Source: Desmodus rotundus (taxonomy: Eukaryota; Chordata; Mammalia; Chiroptera; Phyllostomidae). From it: a stretch of 64,000 bases of DNA. Below the pieces are notes generated by a model, which saw nothing but the letters and a program-made list of their open reading frames with translations, was not told the DNA's origin and searched no databases. A program made the position numbers and the translations under genes. Position 1 is the first letter of the stretch; each line of letters opens with the position of its first letter. The stretch lies in the NCBI RefSeq assembly GCF_022682495.2, contig NC_071392.1:107250896-107314895 (forward strand). The letters are read 5' to 3'. Positions 53,790 through 63,645 of this stretch are shown here, one piece after another.

Positions 53790-54205
53790 GAGCCTGAGCC
53801 TGTGGCAGATCATGTAGGTGGCCCACCCATGTCTCCTCGTGCCTCCCCGTTTCCAGGTGCATGGACAAGCTTCCATCTGTGCGGTCTGCCAGCAAAGCAA
53901 CCTGAAAGTGCCGGGCCTCTGCTAGCGGCTGCCAGGATTGGTGAATCAATGCCCCAGCTCCCTGGCCCCTTGAGGGACACAATTCCAAAGTATGTATACT
54001 ATTCTGACTCCCTGAGTTTCCCAGTGGAATTAATCCCCATTTGCCTACACGGTAACCCTCTTGAGAACACGTACTATACAGCTTCCCTTCCCTTCTCTGG
54101 CTCACTTCCCAGTGTTTCCTACCAGTGTTTCCTGGGATCCGATCCCAGAGTACTTGCTTTCCAATCTGTTCCTCAGTGTTGGCTTCCAGGAAAACCCAAA
54201 CTAAG
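53790..54205 (+). mobile_element. LTR, family A, longest copy
   Basis: CCCCAGCTCCCTGGCCCCTT, GAGGGACACAATTCCAAAG, CCTACACGGTAACCCTCTTG, AGTGTTTCCTGGGATCCGAT and a final AAACCCAAACTAAGATG follow the family A consensus. A CAGTGTTTCCT word is tandemly repeated at 54110-54135. The 142-codon frame through it is a by-product. Confidence 0.7.
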
Positions 54206-54479
54206 ATGATGACCTCTCCCCCAATCGCTTCAATTCATTTCCTTCCTCCTGGAACCGAAATTCTTTACTCACTGATGCTATAAAATTCCTGAGTAGTTTT
54301 CGGGAATTCTATTCATCCCATCTGTAACTGTTCGCATAGGTAAGGAGCAGCTGGTGGGTGGAGGTGGCTTTGTCCGCCCAGGGCAGGCAGCGTGGCCATT
54401 CCGCATCTCCCTGCGTGACAAGATAACCAGTGCCACAGCTAGGAGAGCTTTCACACGTGCTCTCTGGCTTGTGCGTGGC

Positions 54480-54630
54480 TCCGACTCACTCGGGGACCCA
54501 AACTACAAGTGATTCCCCTAATTATGACTCCCAAGCGTTCGCCTTTCCGAGGCAGCTCATCTTTGGTTTACTGACGCACATCAACAAGTTGATGATGGGT
54601 TTGCTGACAATTCCGGTCACCAGGTAACGC
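54480..54630. other. Exon-like or conserved block
   Basis: On the plus strand a 68-nt segment (54556-54623) is preceded by CTTTCCGAGGCAG and followed by GTAACG, with an open frame reading LIFGLLTHINKLMMGLLTIP. A 7-bp palindrome CATCAAC-AA-GTTGATG lies at 54579-54594. I recognise no protein. It may equally be a conserved regulatory element or chance. Confidence 0.2.
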
Positions 54631-54819
54631 AGGGGGAACTGAAAACAATAGAACAGGATCTTGTTAAATTGTGGAGTTTCCACCAAGGAGGAGAAGAGGA
54701 GAGGGAGCCGTCTTCACTACTTTCAGTGGGACACCAGCCCCAAAGACCACAGACCTTGGCCCCTCATGCCTGCCCTAACCCAACAGTGTCTACTGTCATA
54801 GGCAGCCAAGCCCTAAGTA

Positions 54820-54980
54820 GTTACTCTACTTCTCTGAGCCTCGGTTTCCTCATCTGAGAAGTGGGAGTAATAACACCTGCTGATTTCTGAACGTCCACCG
54901 TGTGCCGGACACATGGAAGGGTCAGAGGAGATGATGTCTGTCCACACACACGTGGCACATAGTGAGCACTCAGTGAACTT
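54820..54980 (+). repeat. MIR SINE fragment
   Basis: CTCTACTTCTCTGAGCCTCG, GTTTCCTCATCTGAGAAGTG, GAGTAATAACACCTGCTGAT gives the MIR centre in sense. Confidence 0.75.
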
Positions 54981-55049
54981 TACCCACAACCGTTAGTCAT
55001 CACTGTTACTTCAGTGGGTCTTCAAAACAAACCTACCCTGCGGCTGTCC

Positions 55050-55165
55050 TTGTCTCCGTGGTATAGATGAATAAACCACAGCGAACAGAGGATGGATGAC
55101 TTCCCTCGGGTTCAACAGCCAGAATTTGTTCCCGGATCTTCTGATTTTAAGACCAGGCACTTTTC
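55050..55165 (-). repeat. MIR SINE fragment, antisense
   Basis: TCTCCGTGGTATAGATGAAT, AAACCACAGCGAACAGAGGA and CTTTTCCACTCC follow MIR in reverse, diverged. Confidence 0.5.
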
Positions 55166-55231
55166 CACTCCTCAGTGTCTTGGGGTGCCGCCCGGACTAT
55201 AAAAAGAACACTCCCTACGGGAGTAGAGTGC

Positions 55232-55452
55232 AGTCCAGGGGTCAGCACATGTTTGTTGTAAAGGCCCAGGTAGCAAACGGTTTCGGCTTCGTGAGCTCTG
55301 CAGTTTCAGACCTACTCAGCTCTGCTGCTGGAGCACACAGCAGCCATAATGTAAAGTAAATGATGAACACAGCTGTGTTCTAATAAAACTTTATTGACAA
55401 AAACAGGCAGTGAACAGGATTTTACCTGGAGTTTGCCAACCTCTGGTGTGGG
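55232..55452 (+). mobile_element. MER58-like hAT-Charlie element
   Basis: CCAGGGGTCAGCACATGTTT, GTAAAGGCCCAGGTAGCAAA, CTAATAAAACTTTATTGACA and GAGTTTGCCAACCTCTGGTG span the element. Third copy of the family in the window. Confidence 0.8.
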
Positions 55453-55660
55453 TGAGAGAGGCTGAGCTTTGGAGCCAGACAATCCAAGGTCCAAATCCCG
55501 GCTCAGACACTACTTTGTTCTCCGGCCACGTGAACTTCCTAAGCCTACCAAGTTCCGTCATAATGAAGTTCCTCATTAATCAAATGAGAATCATAACATT
55601 TACTTTGTAGGATTTGCCAGGGGCTCAGGGTAGGGCTTCGGTGCTTAAAACCTACCACTC
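55453..55660 (+). repeat. MIR SINE
   Basis: GCTTTGGAGCCAGACAATCC, AAATCCCGGCTCAGACACTA, CGTGAACTTCCTAAGCC and ATCAAATGAGAATCATAAC cover MIR from near its 5' end. Confidence 0.82.
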
Positions 55661-56084
55661 ACTCCTCTTCACCCCTGGGTCTCTGCTCAGGCACCAGTCA
55701 CATGTGAATCCACAGACAGACTAGAAACAGAATCCTAACTTTATCAATGGCCAACACATGGACGATGTCCACACGCAAAGGCCTTTGGGAAATGGACATC
55801 AGAGTGCACACACAAGCCCCAAAGTCTAAGTGTAGCCTCCTACCTCCCACCCCAAATCTAAATCTTGAGGTGGACATGCTCACCTATGGGAACAAAGCTA
55901 TGTGATCAGGTCTTCAGGGCAAACCCAGAGTCCATGGACCCCACCAGCCATGCGGGCCAGGATGGCCAGACCCTGCTTCCCAGAGGCAAGCAGAGCAGAG
56001 ACTGGCTCACTGACCTGCAGTGACTTTACTCACTAGCAAGATGTGGCCCACTTAACATTAAGCTCTGGCTAATTGGGCTGCCAA

Positions 56085-56098
56085 CCACCAGGGGGCGC
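56085..56098 (+). promoter_or_regulatory. Consensus CTCF binding motif
   Basis: CCACCAGGGGGCGC matches the CTCF core CCASYAGRKGGCRS at all 14 positions, read on the plus strand. CTCF is the zinc-finger insulator and loop-anchor protein. It is in non-repeat sequence. Occupancy cannot be known from sequence. Confidence 0.75.
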
Positions 56099-56825
56099 AG
56101 AGAAGTCTTGAAGTTCTCTCTGTGCCCCAGGAAGCAGTGTGGGGCGTTTCCTCCTTGGGGCTTGGCTGCGAGGACCTTCTGTGGCTCGGGGGACAGACAG
56201 TCGCTCGGGGTGAGTTCCCTGGGAACAGAGCCTGAAACGAAGGTTCAGATGCACACGATGCACTGTGGGAATGGTCTCAGGAGAACCTGCCAGGGAGAGA
56301 GGGAAGAAGAAGGCAGGAAAGGAGTCCAGGAAGGATGAGGTTTGGGGGAAACTCTAGCCTTGACCTGGGCCACGGGGGGCTCTGGAGTACAAACCACACC
56401 TCAGTGTTGACCTGCCTTGGGGCAAGGGGCTGACATTTTGTGTACCTGGGTCTTTAACAGGCCTTCTCACCGAACAGAAGATCTCTTCTCTTGCTCCTCA
56501 CCTTCCTGCAACAGGTTCCCCAGGGAATGACAACCAGATGACCTTTGTCACAAACAGAAGAGATTTGTCAAATATGGCCTAATCTTTGCCCATGCATCAC
56601 GTGGGCTGCCAGTCTGACAAGAGCATGACGAAGGGAGGTCAAGTCCGGGCCTCCAGAGATGGAAACTCATCTCATCGACCCTTACCCCAAACCCTCACGG
56701 CCCCCTTTAGAGAGGACCTGATGGGCTGTTTTGTCAACACGAGGGGGTAGCGTCAGGCTCAGCAGGAGCTAGAGAGGATATGTTTTGCCAACAGGTAAAA
56801 GAGAGAGGAGGGAAGGATGACTGAA

Positions 56826-56848
56826 GGAAGGGAGGGAGGGAGGGAGGA
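56826..56848. repeat. (GGGA)n tract
   Basis: About five GGGA units. It also meets the loose G-quadruplex pattern. Confidence 0.85.
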
Positions 56849-57049
56849 AACAGGGACTCAGCCTCTCTGAGAAACATGCGTATTTATGCACACCCTAACT
56901 GAAACTGGCTCCGTCGCCACATGCACACCGTTAAAGGGGCTGGCGTTCTAGACACTGAGATGAAACAAAAGCCATTTGCAAAACATGATGTATGATGCAG
57001 GCTCCTGACAGAACCAAATAGTCATTTCTGGTTTTATATTCAAATTAAG

Positions 57050-57110
57050 TCCACAAATATTCAGTGTGCCCAGCACTGTGCAAGTCTAGAATACTAAAAC
57101 AAGTGAACGA
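57050..57110 (-). repeat. L2 tail fragment, antisense
   Basis: CCACAAATATTCAGTGTGCC, CAGCACTGTGCAAG resembles the L2 3' end reversed. Confidence 0.5.
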
Positions 57111-57384
57111 GGTCACAGGCTGCTGGGGGAAACTGAAGCATAAAGAAGCAGACGGAGTACAGCACAGCTGGCTGTGGCTGAGGCGGGCACACAGGTCGAA
57201 GGGAGCGTGCTTTCTGCCTGAGGAGTCTGTCCCCCCTGGGGCTGCTGATGAGGAGCTGGGTCCAAAAGGAGACAGGTGCTCCAGTAGCATAGGGCAGCAA
57301 GGTGCCTGGTCTAGGAGGGCAAGTAATTTGCTGTGGCTGAAGCATTCCCCGTGTGGGAAGAGAGGAAGATGATGATTATCATCA

Positions 57385-57660
57385 GCCAAGCCGCAGCTCA
57401 AATGTCGCCTCCTCAAATTGGCCTTTCCTGACCATCTTACCAAAATATTGTCATTTCCTATCATTTCACCCTGTTCTGCTTTCTTCGTAGCACTTAACAT
57501 TCTCTGAAGTTACCTTAATTATCAGTTTATTTGTTTGCATTCTCTCCAGCCAGAACATAAATTCCTTATAAGAGCAGGGCTCTTGTCCTGTACCTGCAGC
57601 TCTTAGAACAGGTACTCGGTAAATATTTGTTTTTAAAATTGAACAGATGCAGAAATCAAT
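57385..57660 (+). repeat. L2 LINE 3' end
   Basis: GCAGCTCAAATGTCGCCTCC, TTGGCCTTTCCTGACCATCT, CCTGTTCTGCTTTCTTCGTA, CAGAACATAAATTCCTTATA and GGTACTCGGTAAATATTTGT give the L2 terminus in textbook order. Confidence 0.9.
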
Positions 57661-57729
57661 GAATGGAAGATTTGAAACCTGGGTTTGTGGAGTGCTTCAA
57701 GTCAGTACACCATGTACAGATGACGGCTT

Positions 57730-58110
57730 TGGTAGTTAGAACAGCAGCTGCTATAACAAATAAACCCAACAGTTTCACTATCTTTTTCCAATAGAAATTT
57801 ATTTCTTACTCACATGTCCAACACAAGTGTTTCTGGTTGACAGATGGCTTTCTTCTGCATGTTGAATAGGGACTTAGGTACATTCTACTTTGTGACCCCT
57901 CTGTCCCCCTGGGCCTCAAAGTCCTTTGTTTCCAGCCAAAGGAAACAGAAAGAGAGCCTGGGAAAGCCCCACCAGCTTTTTGAACACCTCAGTTCAGAAG
58001 TGGCACAGGTCACTGCCACTCACATCCCTTTGGGGAGAACTCGTCATATGGCCCCACGTCAACACACAGGCAGCTGAGATAGGAAGTGTCTGGCTAGACA
58101 GGCACCTCTG
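57730..58110 (+). mobile_element. LTR-like repeat, MaLR type
   Basis: GCAGCTGCTATAACAAATAA, GTTTCTGGTTGACAGATGGC, AGAAGTGGCACAGGTCACTG and CATATGGCCCCACGTCAACA share block order with the unit at 16515. Confidence 0.55.
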
Positions 58111-58615
58111 AATGACACCACCACCCACGGGGTGGGCGGAGGAGAATGAGAGTGTGGTGGACAAACCACTGTCTCAGCCACAACAGCCCTGGGTTCAGAA
58201 AGGTTAAGCCATTTACCCAAGAAGGTGCCACTCACACATATCACAACTGTCCCTTCAGTTTAAGAAGCAGCCAAGTGCTTCCCCTCCACTGCTCTCACTT
58301 ATGCTAATTTTCCAAGCACTGAGGTCAGAAGGTGACATTTCCTGACCTTGCCCAAGATTCTAAAGAACTTGCCAATTGGACTCCTGTAGCCCCTATAAGC
58401 AGAGGCTCACTTGTTCTGTTCCTGGGGGGAATGCAAGCCAAGTTTTGGAACTGAAGGGCCAAGAGAGGACGTGCTAGAATTTTACCATGAATAAAGAGAG
58501 AGGGAGCCAACAAGTGCAGAAGACAGGGTGCCAGAGGACAGGGGGATAGCAGCACAACCAAGGAGGGTCTAAGGAGTTTGCTTCCTCCCACGGCAACCCT
58601 GCAATAATAGTGACA
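58111..58615. other. Unique sequence, no gene recognised
   Basis: No repeat or gene signature. An 88-codon minus frame is unsupported. Confidence 0.35.
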
Positions 58616-58619
58616 ATAA

Positions 58620-58865
58620 TGACAACGAACACTTATTTAGCACTTACTATGGGCTGGGCACCAAGCCAATGCATGATAATCATTCTCTCACTTAATCTTC
58701 AGAAAACTCAGTACAGAGAGTTACCGTTATCCCCATTTTTGCAGATAAAGAAATAGACAGAGGCTAACGTAGGGTGACCCAGCCAGTCCCTGGAAGAATG
58801 GCATTTGAGGAGTTTGATTCCAGAGCCATAACTTTTCAACATCGTATTCAGTAGTCTCTGCATCT
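58620..58865 (-). repeat. MIR SINE, antisense
   Basis: GCACTTACTATGGGCTGGGC, CACTTAATCTTCAGAAAACT, TTACCGTTATCCCCATTTTT and GATTCCAGAGCCATAAC span most of MIR reversed. Confidence 0.88.
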
Positions 58866-59575
58866 AGTGGGGCTGGTGGCTTGAAGGTAGACAATGTAAG
58901 GGCCATGGTCCAGCAGAGGCTGTCATCCTCACTGATGGCCTAGCATCTCGTCTGCAGGAGGCCTCCACCTGGGGGAGGTGGAGCCCCGTTAGTTCTTAGA
59001 GTCAGTGTACCTGCTTTGTTCCACCAAGAGAACAGGTGTCTTTAATACTCAGGGTGCCTTCTGGGCCACGGCAGGGTTTGACCCGTGTGCCTTAACATTC
59101 ATGCTTTGTGTGAATACATGACCATTTTTTCCCTTTGTCCTTCCTGCGACCAACGGTGCTGTACTTCTAAACCAAGCAGTGTGACGTACATCCAAATTAT
59201 AGTCCTCACTTATGATTATTCAGGCCTCCTAAGTAACCAGTCATCGTGACTTTGAATGAGTTTAATTGTCAGGGTACTTCAGTGCGTAAATAACCGTGTG
59301 CACCCTGTTAGCCAGGCTGCCAGCTCTAATTGAATCCCGCAGTCTGGTCTCATCTGGTAGAAACCACTGGAATCTGGCCCTGACACTCAACACTGCATTG
59401 TCAGGGTGATTGGAAGGGTCGGCCCAGTGGAGCTGCAAACCCCCACGGCTGCACCCTTTTTGCAAAGACTCAAGTTTCTTCTCTTCAAACGGCAACTTGG
59501 CTCAGGAGCGTAAAAAGATGGATAAGTTTTTTTTAAAAAAACTGTTTGAATGACAGCATCTGTTTTCAGAGTGCT
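58866..59575. other. Unique sequence, no gene recognised
   Basis: No repeat or coding signature that I can support. Confidence 0.35.
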
Positions 59576-59579
59576 TTCA

Positions 59580-59770
59580 GACACAACATCTCATTTAACC
59601 CACTTAACAAATGTAGCAGTATTATTCTCCTGTCAGTGCTTGGAGCTCTAGTCGTTGAATGAATGGTGATTCATAGATGAGGAAGCTGAGGCTCAGAAGT
59701 TCCATGGCTGGTCCAAGCTGACAGGGTCAGTCCAAGACAAAGCCCAGCTCTCCATCTCAGATCTGCCAAC
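59580..59770 (-). repeat. MIR SINE, antisense, with an internal insertion
   Basis: CATCTCATTTAACCCACTTA, TAGCAGTATTATTCTCC, then after a foreign stretch GATGAGGAAGCTGAGGCTCA and CCATGGCTGGTCCAAGC match MIR reversed. TTGAATGAATGGTGATTCA between them is extra. Confidence 0.65.
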
Positions 59771-60191
59771 CTGATAATCAGATGGAGAATCTGGGACCAC
59801 TGAGGCAGCCAGCATCCCTGCCCCAGGCTATCCTCCCAGACCCAGGTCTACCAGCCTGGAACGGAAGCTCCTGGGACCCAGGGACCCAGGAACCCAGGTC
59901 CTTCCAGCTCCATCTTTTGCCCTAGGGTCCAAGGCAAACCTGAGGACCACTCAGAACAGACTGAAGCAGCACTGGGTGGTCAACAGTCCAAACACATGGG
60001 TCCTAGCACCTCCCAGAACATCCTCTCACTCTTCTCTTTGACCAAATCCTCTCCCTCGTCTCGGAGGGTAAGAGTCTCCCCAGCTTCTCCCCCATTCCAT
60101 GCCATCTCGCCTGGAGTTTCTTGACCTTTTTGTCCAAAGACCACTTTGGCACTTTGTTGAAGCCTATACATTGCTTCTCAGGATATTTTTA

Positions 60192-60400
60192 TTTATTTTT
60201 AAGAGCTTATTTATTTATTTTTAGAGAGAGGGGACGGGAAGGAAAGAGAGGGAGAGAAACATCAATGTGTGGTTGCCTCTTGAGTGCCCCCTACTGGGCA
60301 TGTGGCCTGCAACCCAGGCATGTGCCCTGACTGGGAATCAAACCGCTACCCCTTGGTTCACAGGCCCTCGTTCAATCCACTGAGCTATACCAGCCAGGGC
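60192..60400 (-). mobile_element. VES-type bat SINE, reverse, carrying a CTCF motif
   Basis: The reverse strand begins GCCCTGGCTGGTATAGCTCA, has a B box GGTTTGATTCC and the usual body. AGGATATTTTTA occurs at 60180-60191 and 60401-60412 as the target duplication. The tail is short. A perfect CTCF core lies within it at 60284-60297. Confidence 0.93.
60284..60297 (-). promoter_or_regulatory. CTCF motif inside a VES SINE
   Basis: On the minus strand CCAGTAGGGGGCAC matches CCASYAGRKGGCRS at all positions. The better preserved VES at 9693 has CCAGTGGGGGGCCA at the same place, so a few substitutions created this site. Binding is a prediction. Confidence 0.6.
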
Positions 60401-60899
60401 AGGATATTTTTAAATACATAAAATAAAACACAATGGACTACAAAGGAGACCAAAGATAATAAAACACTTATCAAAATGTTTTTAATGTGATATAGAAATA
60501 TATGAGCTTCTTTATGAAAGCATAAAATAATGAGATCTATCAGAGGATCTAATAACTACCATAATTTCACAGTAGTGAGGAGTACGGGCGGTGTTTGAGA
60601 TACCTGCAATACTGCAATGGGAAATAAAATAAAAATAATGGTGAGTTTTATTGGCAACAAAGTCACAGCTCATACTACTGCAGTCTGTGGCCTACATTCA
60701 GTAGCTGACGGAAATGGCAAATTTCAATCAGATGCCTAGTGAAACTGAAAATGTAATATTTTCCCATTTAGGTTCATAGGACTCCCAGAATTCTATCCAA
60801 GACCCTCAGTGGAACCCAAGTTAAGAACCTGCTCTAATCCTAGACTGAATCCATACCCATGCCCTTCTGGTCTTGAAAAAGGAAGAAAAGAAGCTTCCT

Positions 60900-61137
60900 G
60901 CCCAGACCGGTGTGGCTCAGTTGGTTGGATGTCATCCTACAAAGCAAAAGGTCGCCGGTTCGATTCCTGGTCAGGACACAGGCCTGGGTGGCGGGCTCAT
61001 GCCCCATCAGGGCCCTTATGAGAGGCGACAGATCAATGCTTCTCTCTCACACATTGATGTTTCTCTCCCTTTCTTTCTCCCTCTTTTCCCCTCTCTCCAA
61101 AAATAAGTAAATAAAATCTTAAAAACAAAAAAACGTA
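60900..61137 (+). mobile_element. VES-type bat SINE, full length
   Basis: Head GCCCAGACCGGTGTGGCTCA, perfect B box GGTTCGATTCC, doubled TGCTTCTCTCTCACACATTG body and AAGTAAATAAAATC tail. AGCTTCCT (60892-60899) and AGCTTCCT (61139-61146) flank it. Confidence 0.93.
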
Positions 61138-61146
61138 GAGCTTCCT

Positions 61147-62285
61147 AAGTCAGCATCTTTGACCCAGGCTGCCCCTGAGCCTCATCACCCAAGTACCCTG
61201 CCCCGACTTGAAAGCAGCACCCTAGCCTAGTCGCTAGAGCCTTGGCTTCCTACTTGCCATCAATTTTATTCTTTCTTGTGTCATTTCCCTTTTTACCAAC
61301 TCTTCTATTTATTTGTGCACAAACCACATGTCTTCCCAGCCTCCAGCGCACATCACACCTCTTTATGGCATCTTCACGTAGGGACTCACAGTGCATATTA
61401 GAACTTACACAACCACAGCACACACTAGCAAGAGAATGCCAGCCGCCACTCATGTACAAGAGGCACCTCCAGTTCCAGGCTCCACTGCACAATCTCCACG
61501 CCTGCCAAACTGGGGGAGACCCGATTCCTGCCTTGGAATTGCCCTGCCACGTAACGTGAGGCCAGCGCCTTCTCCCCGAGATGACTTACTCCGTGGTGAG
61601 AAGCATGGACTCTGTATCAATGTCAGTGTGATGTTAATATGGACCGGGACAGATTCAGCTCTTTCAGGTAGAAAGTACATGTTCACACACCGATTTAGGA
61701 ACACTTACAAATGAAAGGAAGCCAATAGGCAGCGTTGGAGAATTGATTACTAAACAGTCAAGAAGTCAAGTGTGTACAAAAGAGGAAAGAGAGATACCTC
61801 TAATCCCTAAAGACATACCTTCCTTCCCCACCCCCCACCCCTGGAAAGGCACTTAACGCTCCTGCCCAAGCTCTATTCTCTGGAATTGAGACTGAAAGCA
61901 CACTCAGGAAATTACCCGAGTATGTGCCTGAGGGTTTTCAACCCAGTTCCTTTCTCAGTTAGCATGCAGGACGGAGCCAGGAGTAGTGTTGACTGGACCA
62001 GTTCATGAGTTCTCCTGGCTTTTGCATTTTGTAGTCAAGGAAACAGGAGATCCACACGCATCTCTTGTTCCCCCTGTTTCCAGATGGGCAGGTGAAGTAG
62101 CCAGAGTCTGTTGTTGTCGTTGTTGTTGTCTGGTTGTTTTGAGGGTATTCAAAGTGGTACAACCGTCCATCTTTAATTCGGGAACTCTTTGAACCATCAA
62201 AAACTTCACAGCAATCGGCAGGAGGAAGACAGGCGCTCACAGCACTGTGCGCATTGAATCCAGAACCACATGAAAACAGCTAACA
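61147..62285. other. Unique sequence, no gene recognised
   Basis: Short frames on both strands (61242-61714, 61959-62240) match no family I know. A TTG/GTC-rich tract lies at 62108-62138. No repeat call. Confidence 0.35.
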
Positions 62286-62289
62286 CCTC

Positions 62290-62490
62290 GTGCACAGGCA
62301 GTGTCCTAGGGCCTCACGCATCGTTTCTGCTGTCATCCTCACTCAACTCTGAGATACGTGCCATTTTGCCCTCGTTTGACAGGTAAGGACACGGGTCTCA
62401 GGAAAGCGAAGTAACTTAGGTTCGCGCAGCTGGCGAGCAGCAGGGCTGGGACGTGGGCCCGGCCACTCTTGTTCTAGGGTGCGTGCGCGT
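62290..62490 (-). repeat. MIR SINE, antisense
   Basis: GTGTCCTAGGGCCTCACGCA, CTGAGATACGTGCCATTTTG, GTAAGGACACGGGTCTCAGG and GCGCAGCTGGCGAGCAGCAG match MIR reversed. Confidence 0.75.
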
Positions 62491-62529
62491 AACCACAAAG
62501 ATGTAAAAGGAGTTAAGGCACCCATGCGT

Positions 62530-62645
62530 TTGCCCTAGCTCTGCCAGGAGTTGAAGCACCTAAACCACATCCCAGGCTCTGCCACATACTTCCTGTGTGG
62601 CCGTGGGTAAGGCACTTCCCCCGCTGGGTGTCACCCAGCTGACTG
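62530..62645 (+). repeat. MIR SINE fragment
   Basis: CCCAGGCTCTGCCACATACT, TCCTGTGTGGCCGTGGGTAA, GGCACTTCCCCCGCTGGGTG is the MIR 5' half in sense. Confidence 0.75.
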
Positions 62646-63120
62646 TATTGAACAGCGCCACACCCCTGTGGTCTGAGGCAGGGAGACGGAGTTGTCAGGC
62701 TCTGCGAGCCTTGCTGGAGGTCAGGAAGGATGTGGGGGGAAGAAGGGGATGCTGGGATCTGCAGCATGGGGAGAGGCAGGGAAAAATACTGATATACAAA
62801 GGAAATTAAAAAGTGGGGTGCTGACAAACCTCTCTGAAAATTACCCAAAGAAATACAAGTGACCCCTAGTCTCACTTCATCTTGATGCAAGTGGAGATGG
62901 AGCAGGATGCTGGTAGCCCCCTGACCCTTGACCTATGAACCCCAAGTGCCCTAGAGGGTTCACCTAACTGGTCACCCACGCAGAGCACTGGGGACGTGTG
63001 GACTTCTGGTGCACACCAGTCTGCATCCGGGCGGGTGCTCAGGTCCCAGGATGCAGGAAGGAGCACCCAGAAGTGAATTGAAGCTGCAACCATCACACAA
63101 CCAAGATGCAGGGAAAGGTG
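62646..63120. other. Unique sequence, no gene recognised
   Basis: No repeat or gene signature. Confidence 0.35.
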
Positions 63121-63177
63121 AAGGAAACGAGCCTCGCTAGATCTCTCCAACTGACTACTGGAGAGATCTGTTTCCTT
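63121..63177. repeat. 19-bp quasi-palindrome (hairpin)
   Basis: The right arm (63159-63177) is TGGAGAGATCTGTTTCCTT. Its reverse complement is AAGGAAACAGATCTCTCCA. The left arm is AAGGAAAC (63121-63128), ten extra bases (63129-63138) and AGATCTCTCCA (63139-63149). All 19 positions pair, with a 10-base bulge and a 9-base loop. No surrounding repeat was recognised. Confidence 0.95.
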
Positions 63178-63199
63178 GGGGGGAAATAATTCAGCCAGA

Positions 63200-63640
63200 T
63201 GCCTGGCTCACTCCTTACCACCAAAATAGAATCCAGGCAAATCCCAGGTGTGAACATAAAAATGGGGTACAGAAGAATACCATAAGGACATTTAAGTAAG
63301 TAATTTTATAATGCCAGGATGGGGAAAGCATTTTTTCAAATATCAAGTCAGGAAGAGAAACCAAGCAGGGAAGACTGGCAGGTTGCTCAATATAAAAAAA
63401 GGCAACCTTCTGTTTAACCAAGAAAGAAACCTGGAAAAACATCTTCAACAGGTGTTATAGACAAAAGATTACCATTATTCATAGAAACAGAAGGCTCTCA
63501 CCAAAAAGTAAAGGGAAAAAAAATGAACTCCACCAAAAGAAAATGAAGTTCCCATATGACCTAGCAATTCCATTCTTAGGTATATGTCCAAGAGAAATGA
63601 AAACCTATGTCCACGTAAAAACGTGTACATGAATGCTCTA
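63200..63640 (+). mobile_element. Old L1 ORF2 C-terminal and 3' region
   Basis: TCCTTACCACCAAAATAGAA, CCATATGACCTAGCAATTCC, ATTCTTAGGTATATGTCCAA and GAGAAATGAAAACCTATGTC are consecutive L1M blocks in sense; frames are broken. It ends where a hAT element begins. Confidence 0.75.
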
Positions 63641-63645
63641 GCATA

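Larger units (their letters stand above)
55661..57040. other. Unique sequence, no gene recognised
   Basis: Holds the CTCF motif at 56085 and a GGGA repeat. No coding or transposon signature otherwise. Confidence 0.35.
60115..60835 (-). mobile_element. hAT-type non-autonomous element with a nested VES
   Basis: Read on the minus strand it begins GGTTCTTAACTTGGGTTCCA and GGATAGAATTCTGGG. Its other end reads GTTTCTTGACCTTTTTGTCC on the plus strand. Internal blocks such as TCTATCAGAGGATCTAATAA and GCAACAAAGTCACAGCTCAT agree with a known Charlie-like family whose name I am unsure of. The VES at 60192-60400 interrupts it. Confidence 0.65.

Noticed and set aside
61959..62240. Minus frame with a DSGYFTCPSGN stretch, resembling an Ig-domain motif
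   Set aside because: It runs through a GTT/GTC repeat, lacks the rest of an Ig domain and has no splice sites that I can see.
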